From Syntrophorhabdus sp. PtaU1.Bin058 (lineage in GTDB: Bacteria > Desulfobacterota > Syntrophorhabdia > Syntrophorhabdales > Syntrophorhabdaceae), in contig MVRS01000074.1 of NCBI GenBank assembly GCA_002067975.1, forward strand, positions 1 to 64,000: DNA of 64,000 nt, written 5' to 3'. A program made the translations under genes and the position numbers. The notes beneath the pieces were generated by a model. That model did not search any database and had not been told where the DNA came from. It saw nothing but the letters and a program-made list of their open reading frames with translations. Below are positions 53,655 through 62,904 of the stretch, in pieces (position 1 is the first letter of the stretch; every line of letters starts with the position of its first letter).

Positions 53655-56108
53655 TTAACCCTCAGAGCCTTTATGGAGCACCGCGTCAACGTTGAAATAT
53701 ATCAACTCGCCCAGTTGCCTGAAATGCTCCACCCAGGCCTCTGCTCCCTTATCGCCATTCGCTGCCCGGGGGGAAAGATCCCCGAGGGAGCCCTTTGCGA
53801 TCCTGTAATATATATTCTGTATTGTCCAGTAGTCTATGTCAACGGGGATCGACTTAAGCAGCGCAATGATGCCCTGGACCCTCATAAGGAGCGGGAGATT
53901 TGCATGGTCGCCGGCAAGTTCCGTCATAAAGCCTTCGAGCCTGCGTCTCACAATAGACTCGGCATCGGCAGGATCGAGGGATACCTTCCATTTTTTTATC
54001 TCCTTTACTATGGCGCCTATCCGCTCGAGGTCAATATCGTCTTTCTGGAATTCGTTCTTGATGGATGAAAGGAGGGCGTGCTCTGCGGCGGCGATAAAGA
54101 TCTTCGGGACAGGCAGCCCGGCCTCCTGCAAAAAACCCATCAATATGCGGTCGCTATCAAAGATCTTCTGATAGACCCTCTCATAATTTTCGATCGTCTC
54201 TCGCAGTATCACCCGCAGCACCTCCCTCTGCTTATCGAGGAAGAGGTGCGCAAGGGAATAGTTGTGCATCCCGAAGTGGGTATCCATGAGGTGAATGATG
54301 CTCGCAACGTCGCCCTGTTCAAAGGCGCTCGCTATGTCACGCTTCATTGCGCTGTATGGTTGATCGCCGAGAAACGATCGTACGCCGCCGTTGAAGATAT
54401 GGCCTCCGAGATAGAGCATGCAGTAGCTGATATCCTCCGCGTCGCCCGTTATCTTTGAGGCAACGGTTATCTTTCCGACATCGAGCCTTTTCCCGCCGGA
54501 ACTGATTGACTGCCGGTCCTTCCTCTGCACGTTATAGCTGAACACGTCGGCATCCTCGGGATATTCCTCGATCACCGAGCTGACCGCATAGTGCGCCGCC
54601 ACCTTCTTCAGGTCAACCATGGCAGGCTTGACAAACCTTTCATATATTGCAGCCCCGTCGCCGTATTCCTGAATATTGCTCTTTGCCCTTCCCAGTTTTT
54701 CCAGGAAGGCCGGTTCTATATTGTCCTCGGATAGTTCCACGGCAAGCTGTATTGCCCTGACGGCATACTTGAGCACCTGTATCGTCTCGATCCCGGAAAG
54801 CTCGTCAAAGAACCAGCCGCAGCTTGTGTACATCAGCATGGCGTGTCTCTGCATCTCGAGCAGCTTGATGACGGTTATTTCATCGTCGCGGTTCAGGTCT
54901 CCTGTTCTGTGCATTTGAATAAATTCATCAAAACGGCTGCGGGAGCGGTCAAGGATTATCTCGATGTAGTCATTTCTCGCCTGCCATGGATACTTCAGGT
55001 ATCTTCCCGCGTTCTTTTCATAGATAACGAAAAGGTTATCCCTTAACCAGTCAAATGCCTCGCGCAACGGTGCCCTCCAGGACTGATTCCATCCGGGATG
55101 CCCGCCCGAGCTGCACCCGCAATCGCTTCTCCATCGCTCTATACCGTGGTAGCAACTCCACGAGGTGTTCTCGAAGATCTGTACCTCGTGGGAAGGCGGG
55201 TATTTTGCAAGGTACTCCCCGTAGTTCGTAAGTTGTGCAAGTCCTTCACGCTCTATGAAATCGAGGGCGTACGCGAGGGCCATCTCGCCGAACCTGCGAT
55301 GATGTCCGTAGGTCTCGCCGTCTGTAGCGATGTTGAGAAACTGCGGCCACTTCCTGGCATCGGAAAAGCCGGTGAGCAGGCGTTTTGCAAAATCCTCTCC
55401 CCTGTCGAGTATCTTTTCGAAGGCAACCGCACCGGATATGGGTCCGTCATAGAAGAATATATTGATCTTGCGGCCTGAGGCAAGCCTCAGGAGGTATGCC
55501 CTCGCCGGGTCGATCCTCGCATTACTCACGTCCTTCCATCTCCCCGTTCCTATCTTCCGCACCCTGGAGGCCTGGCCGGGGGCAAGGATGACAAAGAGTA
55601 TCCCCAGTTCCGCGAGCATATCAAGCGTCTCCAGGTCAACTGCCGTCTCCGGCAGCCACATGCCTTCCGGCAGCCGCCTGAACCTGTATTCGAAATCCTT
55701 TATCCCCCATATTGCCTGGGTCCTTTTGTCCCGCTCATGGGCTAAGGGCATTATAATGTGATTGTACGACTGGGCAATTGCATTTCCGTGGCCCGACCTT
55801 TTTTTAATGCCTTCCCTGTCCGATTCAAGTATTGCCTTATATACCTCAGGCGAGTTGTGCTCCATCCACGACAGGAGAGTGGGGCCGAAATTAAAACTTA
55901 TTTTTGAATAATTGCTGACTATCTCCATGATACGGTTGTCGCCGTCAAGGATGCGGGATGCGGAGTTCGGCGCATAACATTCGGCGTTTATTCTCGCGTT
56001 CCAGTCGTGGTATGGATAGGCGGAGTCCTGCACTTCAACGGCCTCAAGCCAGGGGTTCTCCCGCGGAGGCTGATAGAAATGGCCGTGAATACATATATAC
56101 CGATCCAT
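53655..56108 (-). CDS. GH57 family glycoside hydrolase with DUF3536
   Basis: 817 residues. The N-terminal GH57 domain (CIHGHFYQPPRENPW, with the HGHF metal/substrate histidines; LPEGMWLPETAVD; ATDGETYGHH holding the likely acid Asp) is followed by a helical C-terminal region of the DUF3536 type. GH57 enzymes include alpha-amylases, 4-alpha-glucanotransferases and branching enzymes. Between treZ and treY it takes the place usually held by the TreX debranching enzyme, so supplying linear malto-oligosaccharides is a plausible role. Confidence 0.88.
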   Translation of the reverse strand: MDRYICIHGHFYQPPRENPWLEAVEVQDSAYPYHDWNARINAECYAPNSASRILDGDNRIMEIVSNYSKISFNFGPTLLSWMEHNSPEVYKAILESDREGIKKRSGHGNAIAQSYNHIIMPLAHERDKRTQAIWGIKDFEYRFRRLPEGMWLPETAVDLETLDMLAELGILFVILAPGQASRVRKIGTGRWKDVSNARIDPARAYLLRLASGRKINIFFYDGPISGAVAFEKILDRGEDFAKRLLTGFSDARKWPQFLNIATDGETYGHHRRFGEMALAYALDFIEREGLAQLTNYGEYLAKYPPSHEVQIFENTSWSCYHGIERWRSDCGCSSGGHPGWNQSWRAPLREAFDWLRDNLFVIYEKNAGRYLKYPWQARNDYIEIILDRSRSRFDEFIQMHRTGDLNRDDEITVIKLLEMQRHAMLMYTSCGWFFDELSGIETIQVLKYAVRAIQLAVELSEDNIEPAFLEKLGRAKSNIQEYGDGAAIYERFVKPAMVDLKKVAAHYAVSSVIEEYPEDADVFSYNVQRKDRQSISSGGKRLDVGKITVASKITGDAEDISYCMLYLGGHIFNGGVRSFLGDQPYSAMKRDIASAFEQGDVASIIHLMDTHFGMHNYSLAHLFLDKQREVLRVILRETIENYERVYQKIFDSDRILMGFLQEAGLPVPKIFIAAAEHALLSSIKNEFQKDDIDLERIGAIVKEIKKWKVSLDPADAESIVRRRLEGFMTELAGDHANLPLLMRVQGIIALLKSIPVDIDYWTIQNIYYRIAKGSLGDLSPRAANGDKGAEAWVEHFRQLGELIYFNVDAVLHKGSEG

Positions 56109-56123
56109 AACCCTCCCGGTCTT

Positions 56124-57956
56124 TTATGCCCTTCGGTAGATGACCGCGCTCGATGGGCTCAGTGAAACAGGGGTCCTGCCATGACAGGATGTTATAACGC
56201 GATCCGCTGTCCCCTGGCCCATGCCTCCCCATTCTGCGGAGGAAGAGTCGAGCACCCTTTCCCATGTGCCTTTTTTGATTGCAGGTGAAACAGATACAGA
56301 CCTGTCATTGAAATTATAAAAACAGAGTATCTCTTCATCCTTATGCCATCTTCTCACGAAAAGGACCTTGTCTTCCGTAAACCCCTTTACCTCCATCGCT
56401 TTTTTTGAGAGATTTTTCAGGGAAGGAATGGTCTTCCGCAGGTCGATCAGGTGTTTGTAAAATTCATAGAGCATCCTGTGAGTTCCCTGTGAACAAAGGC
56501 CGATGTTCAACATAGAGGCGAGGAAGGTGCCTTCGGCCTGGGGGTCGGCCATCGGGCCGTCCCATCCGAAGGAAGAAAATTCTTCGCTTCTCCCCTTTTT
56601 TACTGCTTCGATGAGGGCCGCATCCGAGTGGTGTATAAAATAATTGAAGGGCGCCGTTTCCCCGTATTCTTCCCCCATAAACAGAAGAGGAAGAAAAGGC
56701 GACAGGATCACTGCGGCAGCGGCAAGCTTGAGCCTTTCCTGCGAATGCTTCGGACTGAGCCTGTCGCCGTGCCTCCGGTTGCCCACCTGATCGTGGTTCT
56801 GCGAGAATACGATGAACTGTTCCGCCGGTCTCCTCCTTGAAGAATTTCCGTGTCTCCGCTTTCTGTAGACGGAATACTCGCCGGAATAGACAAAGCCCTC
56901 GCGATATGCCTTGACTAAGTGTGACAGTTTCCCGAAGTCCCGGTAATAACCGTCCGATTCGCCTGTTATGAGCGTATGCAGGGCATGATGGAAGTCGTCG
57001 TTCCACAGGGCGTTGATACCATATCCGCCGTTTTTATGAGGTTCTATGACCCTTGCATCGTTGAGATCGCTCTCCGTAATGACGTAGACGTTCCTTCCCA
57101 GTTCTTGCGAAAGCACGTGAACCGATTCCGCAAGCTCCTGCAAAAAATGTCTTGCGCTGAAATCGAAGATGCCGTGTATCGCGTCGATCCTGAGGGCGTC
57201 GATGTGGTATCGCGAGATCCAGTGCAGCGCGTTGCTGATGAAATAATGCCGTACCTCGTCGCTGTATGGCCCGTCAAAATTTATCGCGTCTCCCCAGGGC
57301 GTCCTGTACCGATCGGTGAAATAGGGCCCGAAATCGCCGAGATAATTTCCCTCAGGCCCAAGGTGGTTGTAAACAACGTCGAGTATGACCGCAATGCCCG
57401 CCTTATGGCATGCGTTGACAAGAAGTTTAAGGCCATCGGGCCCGCCGTAAGAATTTTGCGGCGCAAAGGGATATGTCCCGTCGTATCCCCAGTTCCTTTC
57501 ACCGGGACATTGCGCGACGGGCATCAGTTCTATGGCGGTGATGCCGAGGTCCGTCAGATAGGGCAGGCGGGATATTATCCCTTCGAAGGTGCCTTCGGGC
57601 GTGAAGGCGCCCACGTGCAGCTCGTATATTACGTAATCCGGGAGCAATATGCCCTTCCAGTGAGCGTCCTCCCAGAGGAACGACCCGTGGTCGACTATCC
57701 GGGATGGGCCGTGGACGCCATGAGGTTGAAAGTGAGACACCGGATCGGGCCTGTCGAGTTCATTATTAAGTCGATAAAGATAGAGCGTCCCGGGGAATGC
57801 GTCTTCCACAAAGGTTTTCCAGTATCCCTTTGGGTCCTTTTCCATGGGTATCAGCCGTGCCCCGGCATCGTCCGTCTTCACGGAGACCTCATGCGCAAAG
57901 GGGGCCCAGACAGTAAAAACGCTCTTACCGTGTCCCTGATAATGAGAACCGATCAT
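56124..57956 (-). CDS. treZ: Malto-oligosyltrehalose trehalohydrolase
   Basis: 610 residues. An N-terminal CBM48-like domain (FTVWAPFAHEVSVKTDD) precedes a GH13 barrel: VILDVVYNHLGPEGNY, the nucleophile aspartate in ALRIDAIHGI, the acid/base in VITESDLND and FSQNHDQVGNR. It releases free trehalose from the TreY product. The gap to the GH57 gene is 15 bp. Confidence 0.95.
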   Translation of the reverse strand: MIGSHYQGHGKSVFTVWAPFAHEVSVKTDDAGARLIPMEKDPKGYWKTFVEDAFPGTLYLYRLNNELDRPDPVSHFQPHGVHGPSRIVDHGSFLWEDAHWKGILLPDYVIYELHVGAFTPEGTFEGIISRLPYLTDLGITAIELMPVAQCPGERNWGYDGTYPFAPQNSYGGPDGLKLLVNACHKAGIAVILDVVYNHLGPEGNYLGDFGPYFTDRYRTPWGDAINFDGPYSDEVRHYFISNALHWISRYHIDALRIDAIHGIFDFSARHFLQELAESVHVLSQELGRNVYVITESDLNDARVIEPHKNGGYGINALWNDDFHHALHTLITGESDGYYRDFGKLSHLVKAYREGFVYSGEYSVYRKRRHGNSSRRRPAEQFIVFSQNHDQVGNRRHGDRLSPKHSQERLKLAAAAVILSPFLPLLFMGEEYGETAPFNYFIHHSDAALIEAVKKGRSEEFSSFGWDGPMADPQAEGTFLASMLNIGLCSQGTHRMLYEFYKHLIDLRKTIPSLKNLSKKAMEVKGFTEDKVLFVRRWHKDEEILCFYNFNDRSVSVSPAIKKGTWERVLDSSSAEWGGMGQGTADRVITSCHGRTPVSLSPSSAVIYRRA

Positions 57957-57976
57957 GTTCCGGCACCACAGGGTTT

Positions 57977-58264
57977 TTATTTAAATCTTGTTTTAACGTT
58001 GTCCAGCGTGGTTTTCAGGTCTTCCCAGATCTTTTCAATGCCGGTCGCAACGTCTTCCCATGCGCCCTCGCCCTTATTCTTCAGTTCCTCTAATCTTTGT
58101 GCGGCCGTCTCCTTTTTCTGATTCAGCGTCTCAATCTGCTTAGCATACTCGTTCCTGGTATCGGCCTTGACCTTTTCTTTTTTTGCAATAAGTGCATCGA
58201 TCTGTGAGTTCCATTCCTTCAATTGGCCCGTGAGTTTTTCGATATACATTTCCCTTTTATTCAT
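57977..58264 (-). CDS. Small coiled-coil protein, stress-associated type
   Basis: 95 residues, highly charged, heptad-like helix over residues 5-65 (IEKLTGQLKEWNSQIDALIAKKEKVKAD), then a short linker and an amphipathic end. No signal or membrane segment. Similar small coiled-coil proteins are widespread in Deltaproteobacteria and cyanobacteria in stress clusters. Precedes treZ by 20 bp, so probably first gene of the treZ-GH57-treY unit. Confidence 0.7.
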   Translation of the reverse strand: MNKREMYIEKLTGQLKEWNSQIDALIAKKEKVKADTRNEYAKQIETLNQKKETAAQRLEELKNKGEGAWEDVATGIEKIWEDLKTTLDNVKTRFK

Positions 58265-58330
58265 TGGTCACCCCCTGATTGTTAATTGGTTATTACATTA
58301 TACATGAAAGCCTACCAGAAAAACAAATCC

Positions 58331-58568
58331 CGTAGCCGTAGCGTAAGGGACAGTGAATAGTATATAGTATATCATATATAGCGAACCGCAAGAAGAACCA
58401 ATGCCCGATACTGAATACTATAGCATAGCGCAAAGCGCAGGGCGCATAGCGGAACACCCGTAAGGCGTAAGGGAAAAGCCGTTCAACGTTACAACAAACA
58501 AAATAGACAGAGCCGGTTTCTTGTGTCTTTCAACTATCTACTATTCACTATCGACTATCGACTGCCTC
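58331..58568 (+). repeat. Long 7-bp repeat island between glgC and the coiled-coil gene
   Basis: Words in order: GAATAGT/ATATAGT/ATATCAT (58364-58384), GCATAGC/GCAAAGC/GCAGGGC/GCATAGC (58423-58450), GTAAGGC-GTAAGGG (58460-58473), GTTCAAC (58480), and TCAACTA, TCTACTA, TTCACTA, TCGACTA, TCGACTG (58530-58564). The last block is the exact reverse complement of 22768-22793. This fills the 303-bp gap; no gene is seen in it. Confidence 0.92.
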
Positions 58569-59839
58569 TATGAGATCTTAAGGTTGTTAATAACAGATCC
58601 GTCCTGGAAGGACAGGGCGTTGAAGTCGGTCTTAGCGGCCGTGGGGTACACGATGCAGTTCGTGCCTATCTGTGTTTGATCGGGGATCTCGGCCCATTTT
58701 CCGATGAGGGTTATACCGGAATTGAGCTGTTCCGGAAATTCGGTATTCACGTTTTCAGGATTGCCGATACCGAGGGTGCAATTCCTGCCGATCACCACGC
58801 GCTTATCAACGATACACCTGTTAACGGAGGCACCCGATTTTACAACGGTATCATGCATAATGACAGAATCTTGGATAAATGCACCTTTTTCCACGATCAC
58901 ACCGGGAGAGAGTACCGAGCGCCGGACCCGACCCTTGATAACACAACCGGGTGAGATTGCCGAATTGAATACCTCTGCTTCATCGGTAATGCGGATGGGC
59001 GGACGGTCGTAAGAGGGGCCTTCGGCGATAACGTTCGTCTTGGTTTTCCACGCTTCAGGATTGAGGCGCGATCGCGGGTCCAGGAGGTCCATGTTGGCGT
59101 CCCAGTAAGCCTGGATGGTTCCCACATCCTTCCAGTAACCTTTAAAAGGATACGCGTATACATTCCCTTCACGCATGGCCTTCGGGATTATGTGGTGTCC
59201 GAAATCGATCTTGTCTGTTTTTTTCAGCATAGCAACGAGGTAGTCCCTGTCAAAGACGTATATCCCCATGGATGCAAGGGTTGAGCGCGCCCGCTTTGGT
59301 TTTTCCTCCCAGTCGATGATCCTGTGCTTGCCGTCAATAATGCCGATACCGAAATTGTGTGTCTCTGCCTCGGGGACCTGGATCATGCCTATTGTTACCT
59401 TTGCATTGTGATCGCGATGGAACCCGACAAGCGAACCGTAGTCCATTGCGTAGATGTGATCGCCGGAGAGGATCAGTACGTTACTGTAATCCCTGGCGGA
59501 GGTGATAAAGTCCAGGTTCTGCCTCACGGCGTCTGCTGTTCCTTTATACCAATCCCAATCCTTTTCGCCTGTCTTGGGCGGCAGTATCTTGATGCTTCTC
59601 GTGCGGCCCGACAGGTCCCACGCAGAACCGTCGCCGATATGATCCATCAATGAAAGGGGCTTGTATTGTGTAAGAACGGCTACCTTGGTGAGACCCGAAT
59701 TTGCTATATTGCTCAATGTGAAGTCGATGATCCGGTATATGCCCCCAAAGGGAACTGCCGGTTTTGCCCTGAGGCGCACCAGGATATTTAATCTGCTGCC
59801 GATACCGCCGGCCAGGAGAATGGTAAGGGTCTTCCTCAT
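58568..59839 (-). CDS. glgC: Glucose-1-phosphate adenylyltransferase, catalytic-type
   Basis: 423 residues. The N-terminal nucleotidyltransferase keeps the signature LAGGIGSRL, RAKPAVPFGGIYRIIDF, the metal site GDHIYAMDYG and the WEEKP lysine. The C-terminal left-handed beta helix (hexapeptide repeats) carries regulatory sites in known enzymes. It makes ADP-glucose from ATP and glucose-1-phosphate. Overlaps its paralogue upstream by 4 bp (ATGA). No glycogen synthase gene is in the window; TreT and the predicted glucosylglycerate synthase are likely users. Confidence 0.93.
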   Translation of the reverse strand: MRKTLTILLAGGIGSRLNILVRLRAKPAVPFGGIYRIIDFTLSNIANSGLTKVAVLTQYKPLSLMDHIGDGSAWDLSGRTRSIKILPPKTGEKDWDWYKGTADAVRQNLDFITSARDYSNVLILSGDHIYAMDYGSLVGFHRDHNAKVTIGMIQVPEAETHNFGIGIIDGKHRIIDWEEKPKRARSTLASMGIYVFDRDYLVAMLKKTDKIDFGHHIIPKAMREGNVYAYPFKGYWKDVGTIQAYWDANMDLLDPRSRLNPEAWKTKTNVIAEGPSYDRPPIRITDEAEVFNSAISPGCVIKGRVRRSVLSPGVIVEKGAFIQDSVIMHDTVVKSGASVNRCIVDKRVVIGRNCTLGIGNPENVNTEFPEQLNSGITLIGKWAEIPDQTQIGTNCIVYPTAAKTDFNALSFQDGSVINNLKIS

Positions 59840-61074
59840 TGGATGGTATCCCCCGGTGCAAAGTGACTTTTCTTGAAATGCTCCGGGCCGAGGTTCGGGA
59901 ATATCGTTACCCCGTGAGATATCGTAATGCCTTCCGGTATGTCCGTGCCGCGTCCGATAATGCAGAGCTTGCCGGCATCATGGGCTTCACCTACTCTGGC
60001 GTTCCTCCCTGCACGGACCTTGTTGTCGGCGATTGTCCTCGTGATCCTGGCGTTCCTCCCTATCTTTGTGTCGAAAAAGAGTATTGAATCCTTTACCACC
60101 GCACCACTATCTATCTCAACCCCGGAGAAGAGTATCGAGTTTATTACCGTACCCTTTATACGGCATCCTGAGTAAAGGAGGGAGTTTTTTATTATCGCAG
60201 AAGACCCTACGAATGCAGGTTGCCTGTCCTGGATGTCCCAGTGGGCCAGATTTGTAACCACGTCCCAGGTATCTATAGCTAATCCCGGGTTATTACCCAG
60301 CAGGTCCATGCTCGTCTCCCAGTATTCCTGAGGTGTGCGGGTATATCCCCAATACCCGGAATGCTTGAAGCCGTAAACCCTGTACCGTTTGAGGAGTGCA
60401 GGGATAATGTCTCTGCCGAATTCATGAGAGCTTGCCCGTGCATTTGCCTCGAGGGCCTCAACGAGGACCTCGGGCCTGAAGACATATATGGTAAGGGATG
60501 CCCAGTCAAAGGCAGGCCGGTCGGGCTTTTCGATATATTTCAGCAACCTCCCGCCGCGGGCATCTTCGTCCTGAATCAGGCCGAGACCAAACCGGTGAGC
60601 GCCTTCGCGGGGGACCTTCGTGAAGGCCACGGTGAGATCGGCCCTTTTTTCACGGTGAAATTCGATTATATCCCGGTAGTCCATCCTGTATACATGGTCT
60701 CCGGATAGTATGAGAATAAGATCGGGTTGATTAAGCCTTATGAAATCGAGATTCTGGTAAACGGCATCAGCAGTCCCCTTGTACCAGTCAGACTCGCCCA
60801 GCCCCTTGAAAGGGGGCAGGATCGTTGCAAAGCGCTTCCTCCCTATCATGCCCCAGGGCGCTCCGTTTGAGATGTGCTCCATTAGATGAAACGGTCTGTA
60901 TTGGGAGAATATCCCCACGCGTCCTATGCCGGAATGCATGAGGTTGCTCATGGGGAAATCGATAATCCGGTAAAGCCCGCCGAAAGGCAAGATGGACTTG
61001 GGCCTGAAGAAGGTGAGCACGCCCAGATCATCTACCCTGCCGCCGGCCAAGATCAATGCGAGGACGTCTTTCAT
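59836..61074 (-). CDS. GlgC paralogue, possibly a regulatory subunit (GlgD-like)
   Basis: 412 residues, same architecture as the downstream GlgC. GDHVYRMDYR and YIEKPD are kept, and FRPKSILPFGGLYRIIDF is close to consensus. But the glycine-rich triphosphate loop is changed from GxGxRL to GRVDDLGVL, so the arginine is lost. In Firmicutes a GlgC/GlgD pair forms a heterotetramer with a weakly active GlgD; this pair could work alike. Overlap with glgC ensures equal expression. Confidence 0.85.
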   Translation of the reverse strand: MKDVLALILAGGRVDDLGVLTFFRPKSILPFGGLYRIIDFPMSNLMHSGIGRVGIFSQYRPFHLMEHISNGAPWGMIGRKRFATILPPFKGLGESDWYKGTADAVYQNLDFIRLNQPDLILILSGDHVYRMDYRDIIEFHREKRADLTVAFTKVPREGAHRFGLGLIQDEDARGGRLLKYIEKPDRPAFDWASLTIYVFRPEVLVEALEANARASSHEFGRDIIPALLKRYRVYGFKHSGYWGYTRTPQEYWETSMDLLGNNPGLAIDTWDVVTNLAHWDIQDRQPAFVGSSAIIKNSLLYSGCRIKGTVINSILFSGVEIDSGAVVKDSILFFDTKIGRNARITRTIADNKVRAGRNARVGEAHDAGKLCIIGRGTDIPEGITISHGVTIFPNLGPEHFKKSHFAPGDTIQ

Positions 61075-61207
61075 GGGAGAAACCTCTCAACGTTCTGCGG
61101 CAATGAACAATGTGCCCGTATCACGGCCGATATTTATACTATATCATGCCGAAGCCCTGTTTTTCCAGAAATAGACCATATTATCCTTCATCGTACACCA
61201 TATTTCG

Positions 61208-61660
61208 CTATCGTACCCATACGTAGTCCTTGTGGATCCACCCGGTATCCTTATCTTCATCGATTATCTTGATCCATGATCCCTTCCTCTTGAGTACCCT
61301 GGCTGAATAATATTTTTCCATGGGCTTATCGAACCGTTTCTCGTAATGCAGGCCCGGCCCTGTCCGCACGTTCACCCCTTCTGTATTTACAACAACACAA
61401 CGGTATTTGCTTGTTAAAAGATTCCTGTATACCCAGAGGACCGTATTGTCCACGTCCTTAACCGCATACCAGTTGCCCGACAGGGATACACCGACCTTTT
61501 CAAAGGGCATATACCTGTACACTGTCCAGCCTATTTCATAGTTTGTACCAGGACCTGTCCGGAGGTTTGCCTCTTTCACTTTTACGCAGAGCGCATCAAG
61601 GGTGCTGCTGCACACTATGAATAAGAAACATACAAAGATAAGGGTACGGCCTGTTTTCAT
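61208..61660 (-). CDS. Exported protein with two bacterial SH3 domains
   Basis: 150 residues from the ATG at 61660 (GGAGGGC upstream). Signal peptide (TLIFVCFLFIVCSSTLDA), then two SH3b repeats: EANLRTGPGTNYEIGWTVYRYMPFEKV and GVNVRTGPGLHYEKRFDKPMEKYYSARV, each closed by a W-containing strand. Such domains bind cell-wall peptides in the periplasm. Its place between treT and the glgC pair is odd; it may signal envelope state. A 133-bp gap follows to the GlgC paralogue. Confidence 0.85.
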   Translation of the reverse strand: MKTGRTLIFVCFLFIVCSSTLDALCVKVKEANLRTGPGTNYEIGWTVYRYMPFEKVGVSLSGNWYAVKDVDNTVLWVYRNLLTSKYRCVVVNTEGVNVRTGPGLHYEKRFDKPMEKYYSARVLKRKGSWIKIIDEDKDTGWIHKDYVWVR

Positions 61661-61692
61661 GATGCCCTCCTTCGGATTTATTGTGATGTATT

Positions 61693-62904
61693 TCAAAGTT
61701 CTATGATGCTTTTGCCCTTGTTCTCTATTGCGTACCACACAGAAAGGTAATCACGTACCTGCCTTGTGATGAGGAAGTTCTTCCTTACAAATTCTCTGGC
61801 CCTTTCCCCCATTGTCTTTGCCATTTCGGGTGCGTTGAGTAGTTGCCTGATCCTGAAGGCAGTTCCTTCAATGGAGTGGACGAGAAACCCTGTGACGCCA
61901 TGGGCAATCTGCAACGGGATGCCCCCCACGGCCCCGCCGATCACCGGTTTGCCCTTCCACATCGCCTCTGCCACAGTAAGACCGAACCCCTCCTTCAGTG
62001 ATTTCTGGAGGACCACGCCGGCAACCCTTTGTAAGGCGTTAATGTCCCGGTCACTGAACGGGGGTAAAAGCAGGATAATGATATCGGGGTCATCGGCTGC
62101 GAATTCTTTCACCTCTTTCAACATCATTGACCCTTCAGGGTCATCGGTTGCAGGGCTTCCCGCGAGGACCAGGACGCAGTCATTATACTTTTTAACCATC
62201 CTGTATGCCTTTATAACACCAAGGGGGTCCTTGAATTTGTCAAATCTCGATACCTGGAGTATTATGGGCCTGTCGAGGGGTATGCCCAACCTTTCGACGG
62301 TCTCATTTATCTCTTCACCCGTAAGTTCCCTGTTTTTTTCGCTTAAAGGGTCAATTGACGGGGAAATGATGAATTCGTCCATGTTCATTGCCCGCGCAAA
62401 CTTTGCCACGGAAAATATCACGGCATCGTATTTCAATGCATACCGCCCAAGTGCGTTATATACATCTTTGAACGGGTTTGATACATCGATATGGCACCGC
62501 CAGATCCAGGAGCCTTTTTTCCTGAATTCCACAAGGGGACCTGGCTGCGGGTCATGGATCAGCACCGCATCTGCATCGAGGTCGATGTTGGCGGCATTCT
62601 GTCTGTTCACTTCAAAATGGTGTTGCCACATCTCCTCCGTGATGATCTCCTTGTTCCCCTGAAGTGCGTTATGGATCTTCTTGGTTATCTCAAAAAATAC
62701 CTCGTCGCCCTTGATTACCTCCCATCGTGCGTCAATACCGAGGCTCCGGAGGATAGGGATCATCCTCTGCAATATTTCCGCTACCCCGCCTCCTTCACGC
62801 GTGGAATTGACATGGAGGAAGGACCGTCCATGGAAGACGCCGGCAAGTCTCTGGAGGAGCAACAGATCGCCCTTGGGCGATGTACCTGTATATTGGTTGA
62901 TCAT
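61693..62904 (-). CDS. treT: Trehalose glycosyltransferring synthase
   Basis: 403 residues. The segment FLHVNSTREGGGVAEILQRMIPIL at the N-terminus is characteristic of TreT. The GT4 donor domain has ILQVSRFDKFKDPLGVI and the EX7E motif EGFGLTVAE. TreT joins NDP-glucose (often ADP-glucose) with glucose to form trehalose, reversibly. Adjacent GlgC proteins would supply ADP-glucose. It overlaps the DUF5752 gene by 4 bp. Confidence 0.9.
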   Translation of the reverse strand: MINQYTGTSPKGDLLLLQRLAGVFHGRSFLHVNSTREGGGVAEILQRMIPILRSLGIDARWEVIKGDEVFFEITKKIHNALQGNKEIITEEMWQHHFEVNRQNAANIDLDADAVLIHDPQPGPLVEFRKKGSWIWRCHIDVSNPFKDVYNALGRYALKYDAVIFSVAKFARAMNMDEFIISPSIDPLSEKNRELTGEEINETVERLGIPLDRPIILQVSRFDKFKDPLGVIKAYRMVKKYNDCVLVLAGSPATDDPEGSMMLKEVKEFAADDPDIIILLLPPFSDRDINALQRVAGVVLQKSLKEGFGLTVAEAMWKGKPVIGGAVGGIPLQIAHGVTGFLVHSIEGTAFRIRQLLNAPEMAKTMGERAREFVRKNFLITRQVRDYLSVWYAIENKGKSIIEL

